Shown here in pieces: positions 17,451-26,155 of a DNA stretch of 42,044 bases (position 1 is its first letter; each line of letters begins with the position of its first letter). Where the stretch lies: contig CADCGC010000014.1 of NCBI GenBank assembly GCA_902800905.1, positions 1-42,044 on the forward strand. The letters run 5' to 3'. Source of the DNA: an uncultured Erysipelotrichaceae bacterium. GTDB taxonomy: Bacteria; Bacillota_I; Bacilli_A; RFN20; CAG-826. Position numbers and translations under genes: made by a program. Below the pieces are notes generated by a model. The model saw nothing but the letters and a program-made list of their open reading frames with translations. It did no database searches and was not told the origin of the DNA.

Positions 17451-19562
17451 TTAGTCTCGGATAAATACTTCACCATCAACATAATCAACTTTATGTTTCT
17501 TGGTGGTGTCAACTTTTCCTTCAACAATCGCTCTCGCTATTAAAGTTTCAACGTTATTTTGGATGAATCTCTTGATTGGTCTAGCGCCAAATTGAGGAGA
17601 ATAGGCACTATCGAGAATATACTCTTTAAGTGAATCAGTGAATTCAAAGCTGTAATAAGATTCTTGAAGTCTTCTATTAAGATCGTTAAGCATTTTATCA
17701 ACAATCTTACCTTGGACTTCTTTAGTTAATGGTGAGAAATAGACAATCTCATCAATTCTATTTAAGAATTCAGGTTTGAATGTTTGATGCAATAATCCTT
17801 CAACTTTATCTCTTTGATTGTTGAGGAGATATTCACTACCGAGGTTACTTGTCATAATGATGATTGTGTTTTTAAAATCAACCACTCTTCCTTGAGAGTC
17901 TGTTAATCGACCATCATCAAGCATTTGGAGTAACAAATTGAATACTTCAGGATGCGCCTTTTCGATTTCATCAAATAAGACAATTGAATAAGGATTTCTT
18001 CTTACTTTTTCAGTAAGCTGTCCTCCTTCTTCGTAACCAACATATCCTGGTGGGGCTCCAATTAGTCTACTAGTCGAATATTTCTCCATATATTCAGACA
18101 TATCGATTCTAATGATATGAGATTCACTATCAAATAGGGCTTCCGCTAAAGCACGAGCAACTTCGGTTTTACCAACGCCAGTAGGACCTAAAAATAGGAA
18201 CGAACCAATTGGTCTATTGCTATCTTTAATGCCTGCTCTTTGACGTAAAATCGCATCACTCACAAGGCTTAATGCTTCATCTTGACCAATTACTCTCTTA
18301 GATAATGTGTATTTCAAATCTAATACCTTTTCTCTATCACCTTTTTCAATCTTAGAAAGAGGGATATTTGTCATACGAGAAATGATACGTGCGATTTGTT
18401 CTTCATCCACTACTTCAGAAAGGAGTTTTCCACCTTCGGTTTTGGTGTCCATCTCTTTGAGCTTTTTCTCTAATTCAGGGATTTTCTTATATTGTAATTC
18501 ACCTGCTTTTTCATATTCAGAGTGACTCAAAGCGTATTCCAAATCGAATCTCATTTTCTCTAATTGAGTTTTGATTTCTTTGACACTCAAAATGGACTCT
18601 TTTTCTTTCTTCCATTGAGCTTGTAATTCTTGATCTTTTTTGTTTAACTCATCGAGTTCTTTATTAACATCCATGAGTCTCTTTTTGCTTGCTTCATCGC
18701 TTTCCTTTGAAAGAGCAGACTTTTCAATTTGAAGTTGTCTAATTCTTCTTTCAAGCTCGTCGAGTTCAGCAGGCATACTAGCAAGTTCCACTTTAATAGA
18801 GGCACATGCTTCATCAACTAAATCGATTGCCTTATCAGGTAAAAATCTACTTGTGAGGTATCTATTAGATAAAGTTGCCGCTGCGATTAAAGCGTTATCG
18901 GTGATTTTAACACCATGGAATGTTTCAAAACGATTCTTTAATCCTCTTAAGATGGTAACTGTATCTTCAACAGAAGGTTCGTTAACCATTACTGGCTGGA
19001 ATCTTCTTTCTAACGCTCTATCTTTTTCAATATATTCTCTATATTCTTTTAAGGTAGTTGCGCCGATACAATCAATTTCACCTCTAGCGAGCATTGGTTT
19101 AAGCATATTGGATGCATCAAGAGCGCCATCAGTTCTACCAGCTCCTACGATAAGATGAATTTCATCGATGAAAAGAATGATTTTGCCATCTGATTCCTTA
19201 ATTTTATTAAGAACAGCTTTTAATCTCTCTTCAAATTCACCACGATATTTTGCACCCGCTACAAGAGCGCCCATATCTAGTTCATAAATAATCTTATCTT
19301 TAAGGATGGTAGGTACATCGTTACGCACAATACGTTCTGCTAATCCTTCAAGAATTGCGGTTTTGCCAACACCTGGTTCGCCTAATAAAATGACGTTATT
19401 CTTTGTTTTTCTGGCTAATATTTCAATGATTTTTCTAATCTCTTCATCACGGCCAATAACTGGATCGACTTTGCCTTTTTTGACTTCTTCACAGATATTA
19501 CGGCCAAATTTTTGAAGGACTTCCTTATCATTTTCATAGTCTGGGACTTGATTCATTTGCAT
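17451..19562 (-). CDS. clpB: ClpB disaggregase lacking the N-terminal domain
   Basis: 703 residues. It is a ring-forming AAA+ chaperone that works with DnaK to pull apart protein aggregates. First AAA module: Walker A GEPGVGKT (61-68), Walker B LFIDEIH. A long coiled-coil middle domain (about 260-390) marks ClpB rather than ClpA or ClpC. Second AAA module: Walker A GPTGVGKT (about 459-466) and Walker [11 protein letters not shown], then the C-terminal small domain with [10 protein letters not shown]. Full-length ClpB is about 860 residues; the substrate-binding N domain (about 145 residues) is absent, as in Mollicutes ClpBs. The ATG at 19562 has AGGAGG 9 bases upstream. The CIRCE element overlaps its promoter, so HrcA control in heat shock is predicted. 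Confidence 0.96.
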   Translation of the reverse strand: MQMNQVPDYENDKEVLQKFGRNICEEVKKGKVDPVIGRDEEIRKIIEILARKTKNNVILLGEPGVGKTAILEGLAERIVRNDVPTILKDKIIYELDMGALVAGAKYRGEFEERLKAVLNKIKESDGKIILFIDEIHLIVGAGRTDGALDASNMLKPMLARGEIDCIGATTLKEYREYIEKDRALERRFQPVMVNEPSVEDTVTILRGLKNRFETFHGVKITDNALIAAATLSNRYLTSRFLPDKAIDLVDEACASIKVELASMPAELDELERRIRQLQIEKSALSKESDEASKKRLMDVNKELDELNKKDQELQAQWKKEKESILSVKEIKTQLEKMRFDLEYALSHSEYEKAGELQYKKIPELEKKLKEMDTKTEGGKLLSEVVDEEQIARIISRMTNIPLSKIEKGDREKVLDLKYTLSKRVIGQDEALSLVSDAILRQRAGIKDSNRPIGSFLFLGPTGVGKTEVARALAEALFDSESHIIRIDMSEYMEKYSTSRLIGAPPGYVGYEEGGQLTEKVRRNPYSIVLFDEIEKAHPEVFNLLLQMLDDGRLTDSQGRVVDFKNTIIIMTSNLGSEYLLNNQRDKVEGLLHQTFKPEFLNRIDEIVYFSPLTKEVQGKIVDKMLNDLNRRLQESYYSFEFTDSLKEYILDSAYSPQFGARPIKRFIQNNVETLIARAIVEGKVDTTKKHKVDYVDGEVFIRD

Positions 19563-19588
19563 AATTTAAATCCTCCTTTTCTATTTTA

Positions 19589-19616
19589 ATTGTATCACTT
19601 TTTTAGCACTCTGCAA
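19589..19616 (-). promoter_or_regulatory. clpB promoter
   Basis: On the minus strand TTGCAG (19611-19616), a 16-base spacer and TACAAT (19589-19594) form a sigma-A-type promoter. The right half of CIRCE covers its -35 region, which explains repression by HrcA. Confidence 0.7.
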
Positions 19617-19629
19617 GTGTGAGTGCTAA
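19603..19629. promoter_or_regulatory. CIRCE element (HrcA operator)
   Basis: TTAGCACTC-N9-GAGTGCTAA, a perfect match to the CIRCE consensus. It lies 41 bases upstream of clpB. HrcA binds this site and represses heat-shock genes; here it controls a clpB gene, while groE and dnaK are its usual targets. Confidence 0.97.
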
Positions 19630-19678
19630 TTTTTTTATAAATACTTTGTATTTAATTCTCATATTCAAATCATTTTAC

Positions 19679-19707
19679 TTGTATTTAATACCCTATGGGG
19701 GTATATT
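19679..19707 (+). promoter_or_regulatory. Promoter of the copper operon
   Basis: TTGTAT (19679-19684), a 17-base spacer and TATATT (19702-19707) lie 20 bases upstream of csoR. The CsoR operator fills the spacer and overlaps the -10 box, so bound repressor would block RNA polymerase. Confidence 0.75.
19688..19704. promoter_or_regulatory. CsoR operator
   Basis: ATACCC-N5-GGGTAT, the G/C-rich palindrome typical of CsoR-regulated copper promoters such as the Bacillus copZA promoter. In an A/T-rich intergenic region this is conspicuous. It implies autorepression of csoR and copper induction of copA. Confidence 0.88.
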
Positions 19708-19726
19708 TATTGCGAGGAAAATCATT

Positions 19727-20020
19727 ATGGAAAATTGCCCACATTGTAAGAAGACACCTCGTGATGAGGAACTAATTAATAACATTCAAAAGAGATTAAA
19801 AAAGATATCTGGCCAGATTAATGGAGTCAGCAAAATGATTGATGAAAATAGATATTGTGGAGATATCTTGACTCAAATTGCTGCAGTTGAATCTGCTCTT
19901 AAGGAAGTTGGATATATTATTTTAAAGAATCATATGCACACATGCGTTTGTGATGATATTAAAAATAATGATTTAACGTCACTAGATGAAGCATTAGAAA
20001 TTTGTAAGAAGCTCAAATAA
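19727..20020 (+). CDS. csoR: CsoR copper-sensing repressor
   Basis: 97 residues from the ATG at 19727, chosen because GAGGAAA lies before it and the CsoR fold begins here. It is an all-helical DNA-binding repressor of the CsoR/RcnR family. Copper ligands are Cys44, His69 and Cys73, with exactly the spacing of the M. tuberculosis protein (Cys36-His61-Cys65). Cu(I) binding releases it from the operator. There is an extra CxxC pair at residues 4 and 7 in the N-terminal tail, not part of the core family. Together with the operator 23 bases upstream and copA 2 bases downstream, a copper role is well supported over the related nickel or formaldehyde regulators. Confidence 0.93.
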   Translation: MENCPHCKKTPRDEELINNIQKRLKKISGQINGVSKMIDENRYCGDILTQIAAVESALKEVGYIILKNHMHTCVCDDIKNNDLTSLDEALEICKKLK

Positions 20021-20022
20021 AT

Positions 20023-22599
20023 ATGGTAATAGATGAAAAATATATTATTGGAGGAATGAGCTGCGCTGCTTGTAGTGCGAGAGTCGATAAAGCGGTACGC
20101 TCTTTAAAAGGCATTAAAGAAGTTAATGTCAATCTTTTGACTAACACTATGGTAGTTAGCTATGATGAAAAAATTCTTAATGATGATAAAATCATCAAGG
20201 CTGTCGTTAAATCAGGTTACACCGCTGAATTAGTTAAACAAGAAAATAGCGATACACCAATCTCAAAAGAAGAATTAGAAGATCATGAAACACCTAAATT
20301 ACTAAAGAGATTAATCATCTCTATTGTTTTGCTTATACCACTATTCTATTTAGGAATGGGTTTCATGCTTAATTGGCCGCTTGGTCTATTACATGAAAAT
20401 TTATATGTGTTAGCCATTATTGAAACTGTTTTATCTCTAATAATAATGGTTATTAATAATAAATTCTTTATAAGTGGCACAAAAGCAGTCTTACATGGCT
20501 CTCCAAATATGGACACATTAGTGATGCTAGGGAGTGGGGTTGCTTTTATTTATTCCTTTGTTTTATCAATTATTCTTTATGTCAACACCGCTAATGGAGC
20601 GGATAATGAATCGCTTCATATGATAATGATGAATGTTTCATTTGAAACAGCAGGAATGGTTCCTACATTAATTACAATTGGTAAGACATTAGAAAGTTAT
20701 TCCAAAGGAAAAACAACAAATTCAATTAAATCACTAATGGACTTAGCACCTAAAACCGCTATTTTATTAGAAAACAATGTCGAAAAAGAAATTATAGTAT
20801 CAGAAATAAAAATTGATGACTTGTTTATAGTCAAGCCAGGAATGAGTGTTCCTGTAGATGGAGAAGTTACAAAAGGACAATCAAGCATTGATGAATCAAT
20901 GCTAACTGGTGAATCAATTCCTGTCGAAAAAGAAGTTGGATCAATTGTTAAAAGTGCAACAATTAATCAAAATGGTGTTTTAATCTGTAAAGCAATAAGA
21001 GTTGGCAAGGACACTACTATAAATAAAATCATCCAAAGCGTAGAAAAAGCCGCTAATAGTAAAGCAAAAATTAGTAGACTTGCCGATAGGATAAGCGGAA
21101 TCTTTGTTCCAGTGGTCATTTTGATAGCCTTAATTGTATTCATTTGTTGGTTAATTTTTGGAGCAAATTTTTTAGCCACTCATAATGATATAAAATCATC
21201 ACTTCTTTCCTATTCAATTGAAAGAGGAATTTCGGTGTTAGTTGTATCCTGTCCGTGCGCTTTAGGACTAGCTACTCCGGTGGCGATTATGGTAGGAAGC
21301 GGAAAGGGTGCAAAACACGGTGTTTTATTTAAGAATGCTGAGGTAATTGAAGAAGCTGGAAAGGTAGATTTTTTAGTGTTAGATAAGACCGGCACTATCA
21401 CTAATGGAAAACCAATCGTTACTGATGTCATAAGTTACATAAAAGAAGAGGAATTGTTGATCCTAGCAGCCTCATTAGAATCAAATAGTTCACACCCTCT
21501 TGCTATAGCGATTATGGAGTATGCTTCTCAAAGAGAAATTGAGGCCAGTTTTGTCGAAGAATTTGAAAACGTTCCTGGCAGAGGAATCTCGGCAAAAATC
21601 GGCAAAAATATGGTTTTTGCTGGAAATATTGCCTATTTAAATGAGAATAGTATACAATTTACCGACAAAACCCCAATAATTGATTCATTAGCATCACAAG
21701 GAAAAACACCACTTTTGTTTGCAAAAAATAATCAACTCATCGGTATAATCGCCGTCAGTGACACGATTAAAGAAGATAGTACTGTTGCTATTGATCACAT
21801 AAAGAAATTAGGCATCATACCTGTAATGTTAACGGGTGATAACTCTTTAAGTGCTCAATATATCGCAAATCAAGCTGGAATTACGTATGTAGTTTCTGAT
21901 GTTTTGCCAGAAGGAAAATTAGGCGTAATTAATAAACTAAAAGAATATGGAAAAGTGATGATGGTTGGAGATGGAATTAATGACGCAATTGCATTAACTA
22001 GCGCTGATATTGGAGTGAGTATTGGACAAGGTAGCGATATCGCTATTGAAAGTGGAAATATTGTCCTTATGAAATCTTCACTTTTAGATGCATTTTGTGC
22101 TATTAGATTATCTCAAGATGTATACCTAAATATTAAGGAAAATTTATTCTGGGCATTTTTCTATAATTTAATTATGATTCCAATAGCTGCTGGCGCTCTT
22201 TCAATGGTTGGTTTATATAGATTAATGCCTTGGATGGGAAGTGCTGCTATGGCGTTATCATCTGTTTTTGTTGTTTTAAATGCATTAAGAATTAATTTAT
22301 TTAATCCTTATAAAGTAAAATATAGAAGAAAAGACATAAAAGTTCCTGAATTATTAATTAATTACAATAAATGTGATATAAAGGAGAATAACTATATGGA
22401 AAAAGTTGTTAAAGTCGAAGGAATGATGTGTATGCATTGTGTTGCTCACGTCAAAGAGGCTCTTGAAGGAATCAAGGGAGTTAAATCTGTTGATGTATCT
22501 TTAGATAAAGGTGAAGCAGTCATTCATTCAGACAAAGAAATCAAAGATGCTTTAATTGAAAAAGCAATCGTAAAAGCAGGATATAAAGTCGTTAAATAA
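20023..22599 (+). CDS. copA: Cu(I)-exporting P1B-type ATPase fused to a C-terminal CopZ-like domain
   Basis: 858 residues. N-terminal heavy-metal domain with the metal site GMSCAAC (Cys14, Cys17); eight predicted membrane helices; the translocation motif CPC at 410-412; phosphorylation motif DKTGT (Asp454); the SSHPLA motif; hinge GDGIND. All catalytic residues are present, so it should pump Cu(I) out. Canonical CopAs end shortly after the last helix (here about residue 765). This one runs through a linker into a second heavy-metal domain (792-858, VEGMMCMHC with Cys803 and Cys806), which looks like the separate chaperone CopZ. A perfect ribosome binding site stands before the Met at 792. The gene follows csoR by 2 bases and overlaps the HAD gene by 1. 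Confidence 0.95.
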   Translation: MVIDEKYIIGGMSCAACSARVDKAVRSLKGIKEVNVNLLTNTMVVSYDEKILNDDKIIKAVVKSGYTAELVKQENSDTPISKEELEDHETPKLLKRLIISIVLLIPLFYLGMGFMLNWPLGLLHENLYVLAIIETVLSLIIMVINNKFFISGTKAVLHGSPNMDTLVMLGSGVAFIYSFVLSIILYVNTANGADNESLHMIMMNVSFETAGMVPTLITIGKTLESYSKGKTTNSIKSLMDLAPKTAILLENNVEKEIIVSEIKIDDLFIVKPGMSVPVDGEVTKGQSSIDESMLTGESIPVEKEVGSIVKSATINQNGVLICKAIRVGKDTTINKIIQSVEKAANSKAKISRLADRISGIFVPVVILIALIVFICWLIFGANFLATHNDIKSSLLSYSIERGISVLVVSCPCALGLATPVAIMVGSGKGAKHGVLFKNAEVIEEAGKVDFLVLDKTGTITNGKPIVTDVISYIKEEELLILAASLESNSSHPLAIAIMEYASQREIEASFVEEFENVPGRGISAKIGKNMVFAGNIAYLNENSIQFTDKTPIIDSLASQGKTPLLFAKNNQLIGIIAVSDTIKEDSTVAIDHIKKLGIIPVMLTGDNSLSAQYIANQAGITYVVSDVLPEGKLGVINKLKEYGKVMMVGDGINDAIALTSADIGVSIGQGSDIAIESGNIVLMKSSLLDAFCAIRLSQDVYLNIKENLFWAFFYNLIMIPIAAGALSMVGLYRLMPWMGSAAMALSSVFVVLNALRINLFNPYKVKYRRKDIKVPELLINYNKCDIKENNYMEKVVKVEGMMCMHCVAHVKEALEGIKGVKSVDVSLDKGEAVIHSDKEIKDALIEKAIVKAGYKVVK
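22396..22599 (+). CDS. copZ: Possible independent CopZ copper chaperone from an internal start in copA
   Basis: 67 residues in the same frame as copA. AAGGAG (22381-22386) lies 9 bases before the ATG at 22396, the best-looking ribosome binding site in the copper operon. The product would be a complete ferredoxin-like metal chaperone with the MxCxxC site near its N-terminus and a normal CopZ length (about 68). The likely history is a separate copZ gene whose upstream copA stop codon was lost, so that both a fusion and free CopZ may be made. The internal start is visible in the sequence; its use is inference. Confidence 0.55.
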   Translation: MEKVVKVEGMMCMHCVAHVKEALEGIKGVKSVDVSLDKGEAVIHSDKEIKDALIEKAIVKAGYKVVK

Positions 22600-23384
22600 T
22601 GAAAGAAAACATCCAAATAATTTTCGTTGATATTGATTGCACTCTTCTTGATTGGTCTATTAGACCATCTGCGTTCGATATTGAATCAATCGAAGAATTG
22701 AAGAAAGTTCAAAAGAAAGGTGTAAAAGTTTTTCTTTGTACAGCTAGACCATATCACTCCGTCAAGCAAATTAAATTATTAGAGCTCATTACACCAGACG
22801 GAATGATTCTTGCTAATGGCGGAATAGTCATGATTGGTGACAAAGTTGTATTCAAAACAGAAATGCCAGTCAACGAATTTGAAGATCTATGCAAATTAGC
22901 CTTATCACTGCACGTAAACATTGAAGGAGTAAGATTACACGACTGCTTCTTAATTGCGGAAAGAGATAAGGCGCTAGACTATTTATTTGAAGCATATCCA
23001 GAAGAAGTCCCACCAGTTGAGGACTATCACGGCCAAAAAGTAATTGGGTGTACACTATTCGCTCACAAAGATTTAGACGAAATAATTGTTCCAAAACTTC
23101 CAAAAGATTTTTATTATTTTAGATATCACGATTATGGAGTTGATATTGCTTCAGTTCCACACATTAAGGGCGAGGGAATAAAAGTTGCATTAAAAGAATC
23201 AGGTATATCAAAGAACAACGCGATGGCAATTGGTGATGATATCGCTGACATAGCAATGTTTGATGAAGTCAAATATAGCGTCGCAATGAAGAATGGAAAG
23301 CCAGAAGTAATTGAAGCAGCAAAATACGTTACAGAAACAGTAACAGATCACGGAGTAAAGGCAATACTATTAAAGTTGTTGTAG
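22599..23384 (+). CDS. HAD-superfamily (Cof-type) phosphatase
   Basis: 261 residues. HAD hydrolase of subclass IIB: nucleophile motif DIDCT (Asp11, Asp13), motif II with Thr in LCTARP, cap domain in the middle, and motif IV GDDIADIAMF near 213. Known relatives dephosphorylate sugar phosphates, pyridoxal phosphate or flavin mononucleotide; the substrate cannot be assigned. Its ATG shares one base with the copA stop (TAATG), so translation is coupled and it belongs to the copper operon transcript. A direct copper role is not suggested by the sequence. Confidence 0.88.
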   Translation: MKENIQIIFVDIDCTLLDWSIRPSAFDIESIEELKKVQKKGVKVFLCTARPYHSVKQIKLLELITPDGMILANGGIVMIGDKVVFKTEMPVNEFEDLCKLALSLHVNIEGVRLHDCFLIAERDKALDYLFEAYPEEVPPVEDYHGQKVIGCTLFAHKDLDEIIVPKLPKDFYYFRYHDYGVDIASVPHIKGEGIKVALKESGISKNNAMAIGDDIADIAMFDEVKYSVAMKNGKPEVIEAAKYVTETVTDHGVKAILLKLL

Positions 23385-23394
23385 GTTATCGAAA

Positions 23395-23736
23395 ATGACA
23401 ATTCAAAGAGCAGTTTTAGAAATTAGCAAAAAATATAAATTAAAATATGAAAACGATAAAATGTATGTCTTTGAAAGCGATGACATGCTTAATTTTTATA
23501 CATATTATTGGTTTGCTTTAATCGAACATAACGGAAAGGTTTTATTAACTGATTTTGCAGACACCGCTCAAGTTTTTCCTGATTTAGAAGAAAAAGATTT
23601 TAAGGAAATATGCGAAAGACACGGCGTATCTTTCAACGATTGGCATATAGAAATTGAATATAGAAGTATCGAAGATGTCGATAGTTATTATAAAGTTTTT
23701 GATGAACTCGCTGAGAAATACGGCGATTTAGATTAA
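23395..23736 (+). CDS. Small unknown protein
   Basis: 113 residues, acidic and aromatic-rich, predicted soluble alpha/beta. No recognised family. The arrangement (N-terminal helix ISKKYKLKYE, then alternating strands such as YTYYWFALIEHNGKVLLTD, then helices) resembles small regulatory or immunity-type domains, but no motif confirms this. It lies 10 bases after the HAD gene with only a weak ribosome binding site. Its stop codon abuts the stop codon of the convergent ABC transporter gene, with no base between them. Confidence 0.7.
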   Translation: MTIQRAVLEISKKYKLKYENDKMYVFESDDMLNFYTYYWFALIEHNGKVLLTDFADTAQVFPDLEEKDFKEICERHGVSFNDWHIEIEYRSIEDVDSYYKVFDELAEKYGDLD

Positions 23737-26091
23737 CTACTCATTGATCGCGTGAGCTGGATCCTTTTTACTAGCAATAATTGCTGGTATTAAAGCCGAC
23801 ACTAAAGCAGTGACAAGACCTAATCCAAGCATTATTGGAGCCACCCACCATTGGAAACCAGGAAGGGTAAATGTTGTTCTTGATAAAACATAGAAATTAT
23901 ATTGATAAATTGCTCTAGTTAGCATCTCGTTAACAGGGTACACCAAGAGAACAGTTATAAGCACACTTAAGAACCCTCCAAGTAATCCACATATTAAAGA
24001 CTCGGTCTCAACCATAATTCCGATGTCTTTTTTTCTTGCTCCAAGAGATCTTAATAAACCAATTTCGCTTGTTCTTTGATGAATTGAAATATACGTAAGA
24101 ATTGCATTTAAAATAGCACTAACAAATACAGATATCGCTGCAAAAACATATAAAACACTCGTCATCATCTTGACTGCTCCGTCAAATTGAAGAGCAGCTC
24201 TTTCTAAATAGTCATTATATGTTAATGTTCCAAAATCAATTTCTTCATCGCTAACATATTTTTCAAAATAATTAGATATGTTCTTACGAGAATCAAAGTC
24301 TTTGGTGAAATAATATAGGGTTGTAATTCTCTCAAAAGACCCATAAGAATATAAAGCGTATTCAAGTTGATATTCCGGTGATAAGCTAGTCGTTCCACTT
24401 TGTTTTTGTTCAAAAGGCGCTCCAGTAAGTACGTTTTTACTAACTCCAGCTGTTTTTTGAGCAATTACAATATCTGATGCATTAGCATTTTCAATAACCA
24501 TGCGTTCAAATGCAGGTGTATAAATAATGCCTGTTCTAAAGAGTGGATTCCCACTATCTTCCTTTTCTCTTAAGATGCCACTAATTTTCAACTCGTAAGT
24601 AGAAGAATTATATAATTCTTTTGCCGATTTAGTAGTCACTCCATATCTATCATTTTCGCTATCATAAACGAAATATGTATTGTTACTAACATATTTATAT
24701 GTTTTGCCGATAATATCAGCGAAATTTATCTTAATCTCACTATAGTGAGAAGTATCGACATCAAAACCTAATGTTCTTAAATAAGTACCATCAACTCTAT
24801 TATATGTATCAACCACCAACGCTATTTCGTGTTCGTTAGTTGGAAAAGAGCCAGTCAAGCAATCATATTCTCTGTCTAAGAAGTCAATATCATCTATTCC
24901 TTTATAAAATAAAGAAGAGGTTGATGAAACTCGTTCATAAACGTTGTTATCTTTATTAACTTCTGCAAATAGCCAAAACGATGTATATGATTGATCGTAA
25001 CTAATATAGTAATAATCTTGAGGCATTTGTCCCATATAAGTAAGGAACTCATCACTCATATAATTGTAATGCTCTTGAGTTTGGTAACTGCTAAGATCCG
25101 CAAACACCACTTGTTCGTCTGTAAATTCTTCATATTCCGTTATACTACCTTGACCTGATTGCTTCGAGTAAGAAGATATAGTTACAGGGTACTGTGACAA
25201 AGCTCTACTTTCAGCATCAACAAATGTCGATTCAACGCCTTTGCTAACCGATAAAATAAGTCCAACTCCGGTGAGGCCTAAAGAACACGCAATAATAATT
25301 GACAATGTTGAATATTTCTTTAATAGAAGGTTTTTAAAACCCCATTTTAGTGATGTCAAAAATGGGAAAGATACCTTAGCCATTTCTTTTCCGTCAACCA
25401 CCGCAATTTCTTTAATAGGAGAAGAATCAGAAACTATTTTTCCATCAGCAAGTTCTACAATTCGGTCAGAATAGTTATCGGCGTATTCCCTATTATGAGA
25501 AACCATAACAACTAAGTGTTCTTTTGATAATTTTTTCAAAATCTCCATGATTTGCTTGCCATTTTTACTATCAAGTGCACCAGTTGGCTCATCTGCTAAT
25601 ATCATAACTGGTTGTCCAACAACCGCTCTAGCAATGGCGACTCTTTGCTTTTGTCCGCCAGATAGAGTCTTTGGCTTATCAAATCTTCTTTCAAATAATC
25701 CAACCTCTTTTAAAGCGTTATCTGCCATCTCTTCAATGTTTTCGTATTTTCTGTTTGAGATTTGAAGTTTGATTAAAACATTATCTCTAATTGATAAGTG
25801 TGGTAATAGGTAACAATTTTGAAGAACGAAACCTATTTTTTCGTTACGATAAGCATCCCAATCTTTGTCTTTAAAATTCTCAGTAGAAATGCCATCTACA
25901 ATCATGTGCCCGCTTGTCGGTGAATCTAACCCACCTAATACGTTTAATAAAGTTGTTTTCCCACTGCCAGAAGCACCGACGATAGTCACGAACCCTTTTT
26001 CAGGCAAAGTTAAATTAATGTTATCTAAAGCGACAACATCTTCGCTTGACTTGCTTGTATAAATGCGAGAAATATTCTTTAAAGAAATCAT
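23737..26091 (-). CDS. ABC transporter with ATPase fused to an FtsX-type permease (MacB-like)
   Basis: 784 residues. N-terminal ATPase: Walker A GASGSGKT (39-46), signature LSGGQ (143-147), Walker B MILADEP (163-169), His of the H-loop in VMVSHNRE. A first transmembrane helix follows at about 260-283, then a large extracellular domain (about 285-620), then three helices typical of FtsX permeases (near 637-665, 690-720, 745-770). MacB-type proteins move peptides or lipoproteins, or transmit force to cell-envelope enzymes, rather than importing solutes. The permease partner that often accompanies such proteins is not in this window. The leader is A/T-rich without a ribosome binding site. Role unknown; antimicrobial-peptide export or lipoprotein handling are options. 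Confidence 0.88.
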   Translation of the reverse strand: MISLKNISRIYTSKSSEDVVALDNINLTLPEKGFVTIVGASGSGKTTLLNVLGGLDSPTSGHMIVDGISTENFKDKDWDAYRNEKIGFVLQNCYLLPHLSIRDNVLIKLQISNRKYENIEEMADNALKEVGLFERRFDKPKTLSGGQKQRVAIARAVVGQPVMILADEPTGALDSKNGKQIMEILKKLSKEHLVVMVSHNREYADNYSDRIVELADGKIVSDSSPIKEIAVVDGKEMAKVSFPFLTSLKWGFKNLLLKKYSTLSIIIACSLGLTGVGLILSVSKGVESTFVDAESRALSQYPVTISSYSKQSGQGSITEYEEFTDEQVVFADLSSYQTQEHYNYMSDEFLTYMGQMPQDYYYISYDQSYTSFWLFAEVNKDNNVYERVSSTSSLFYKGIDDIDFLDREYDCLTGSFPTNEHEIALVVDTYNRVDGTYLRTLGFDVDTSHYSEIKINFADIIGKTYKYVSNNTYFVYDSENDRYGVTTKSAKELYNSSTYELKISGILREKEDSGNPLFRTGIIYTPAFERMVIENANASDIVIAQKTAGVSKNVLTGAPFEQKQSGTTSLSPEYQLEYALYSYGSFERITTLYYFTKDFDSRKNISNYFEKYVSDEEIDFGTLTYNDYLERAALQFDGAVKMMTSVLYVFAAISVFVSAILNAILTYISIHQRTSEIGLLRSLGARKKDIGIMVETESLICGLLGGFLSVLITVLLVYPVNEMLTRAIYQYNFYVLSRTTFTLPGFQWWVAPIMLGLGLVTALVSALIPAIIASKKDPAHAINE

Positions 26092-26134
26092 ACGATAATT
26101 ATCTTATATTTTAATTTAAAAATATATAAGAAAA

Positions 26135-26154
26135 AAAGAAAAGCCCATTAGGGC
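26135..26154 (-). terminator. Weak terminator after the TIR-LRR gene
   Basis: GCCC (26143-26146) and GGGC (26151-26154) with a 4-base loop, followed on the minus strand by TTTTCTTTTTTT. It starts 1 base after the TIR-LRR stop. The stem is only 4 bp, so some read-through into the ABC transporter gene is likely. Confidence 0.55.
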
Positions 26155-26155
26155 A

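Noticed and set aside
18853-19158. A 101-codon frame opposite clpB
   Set aside because: It lies wholly within conserved clpB sequence on the other strand and has no start signal of its own.
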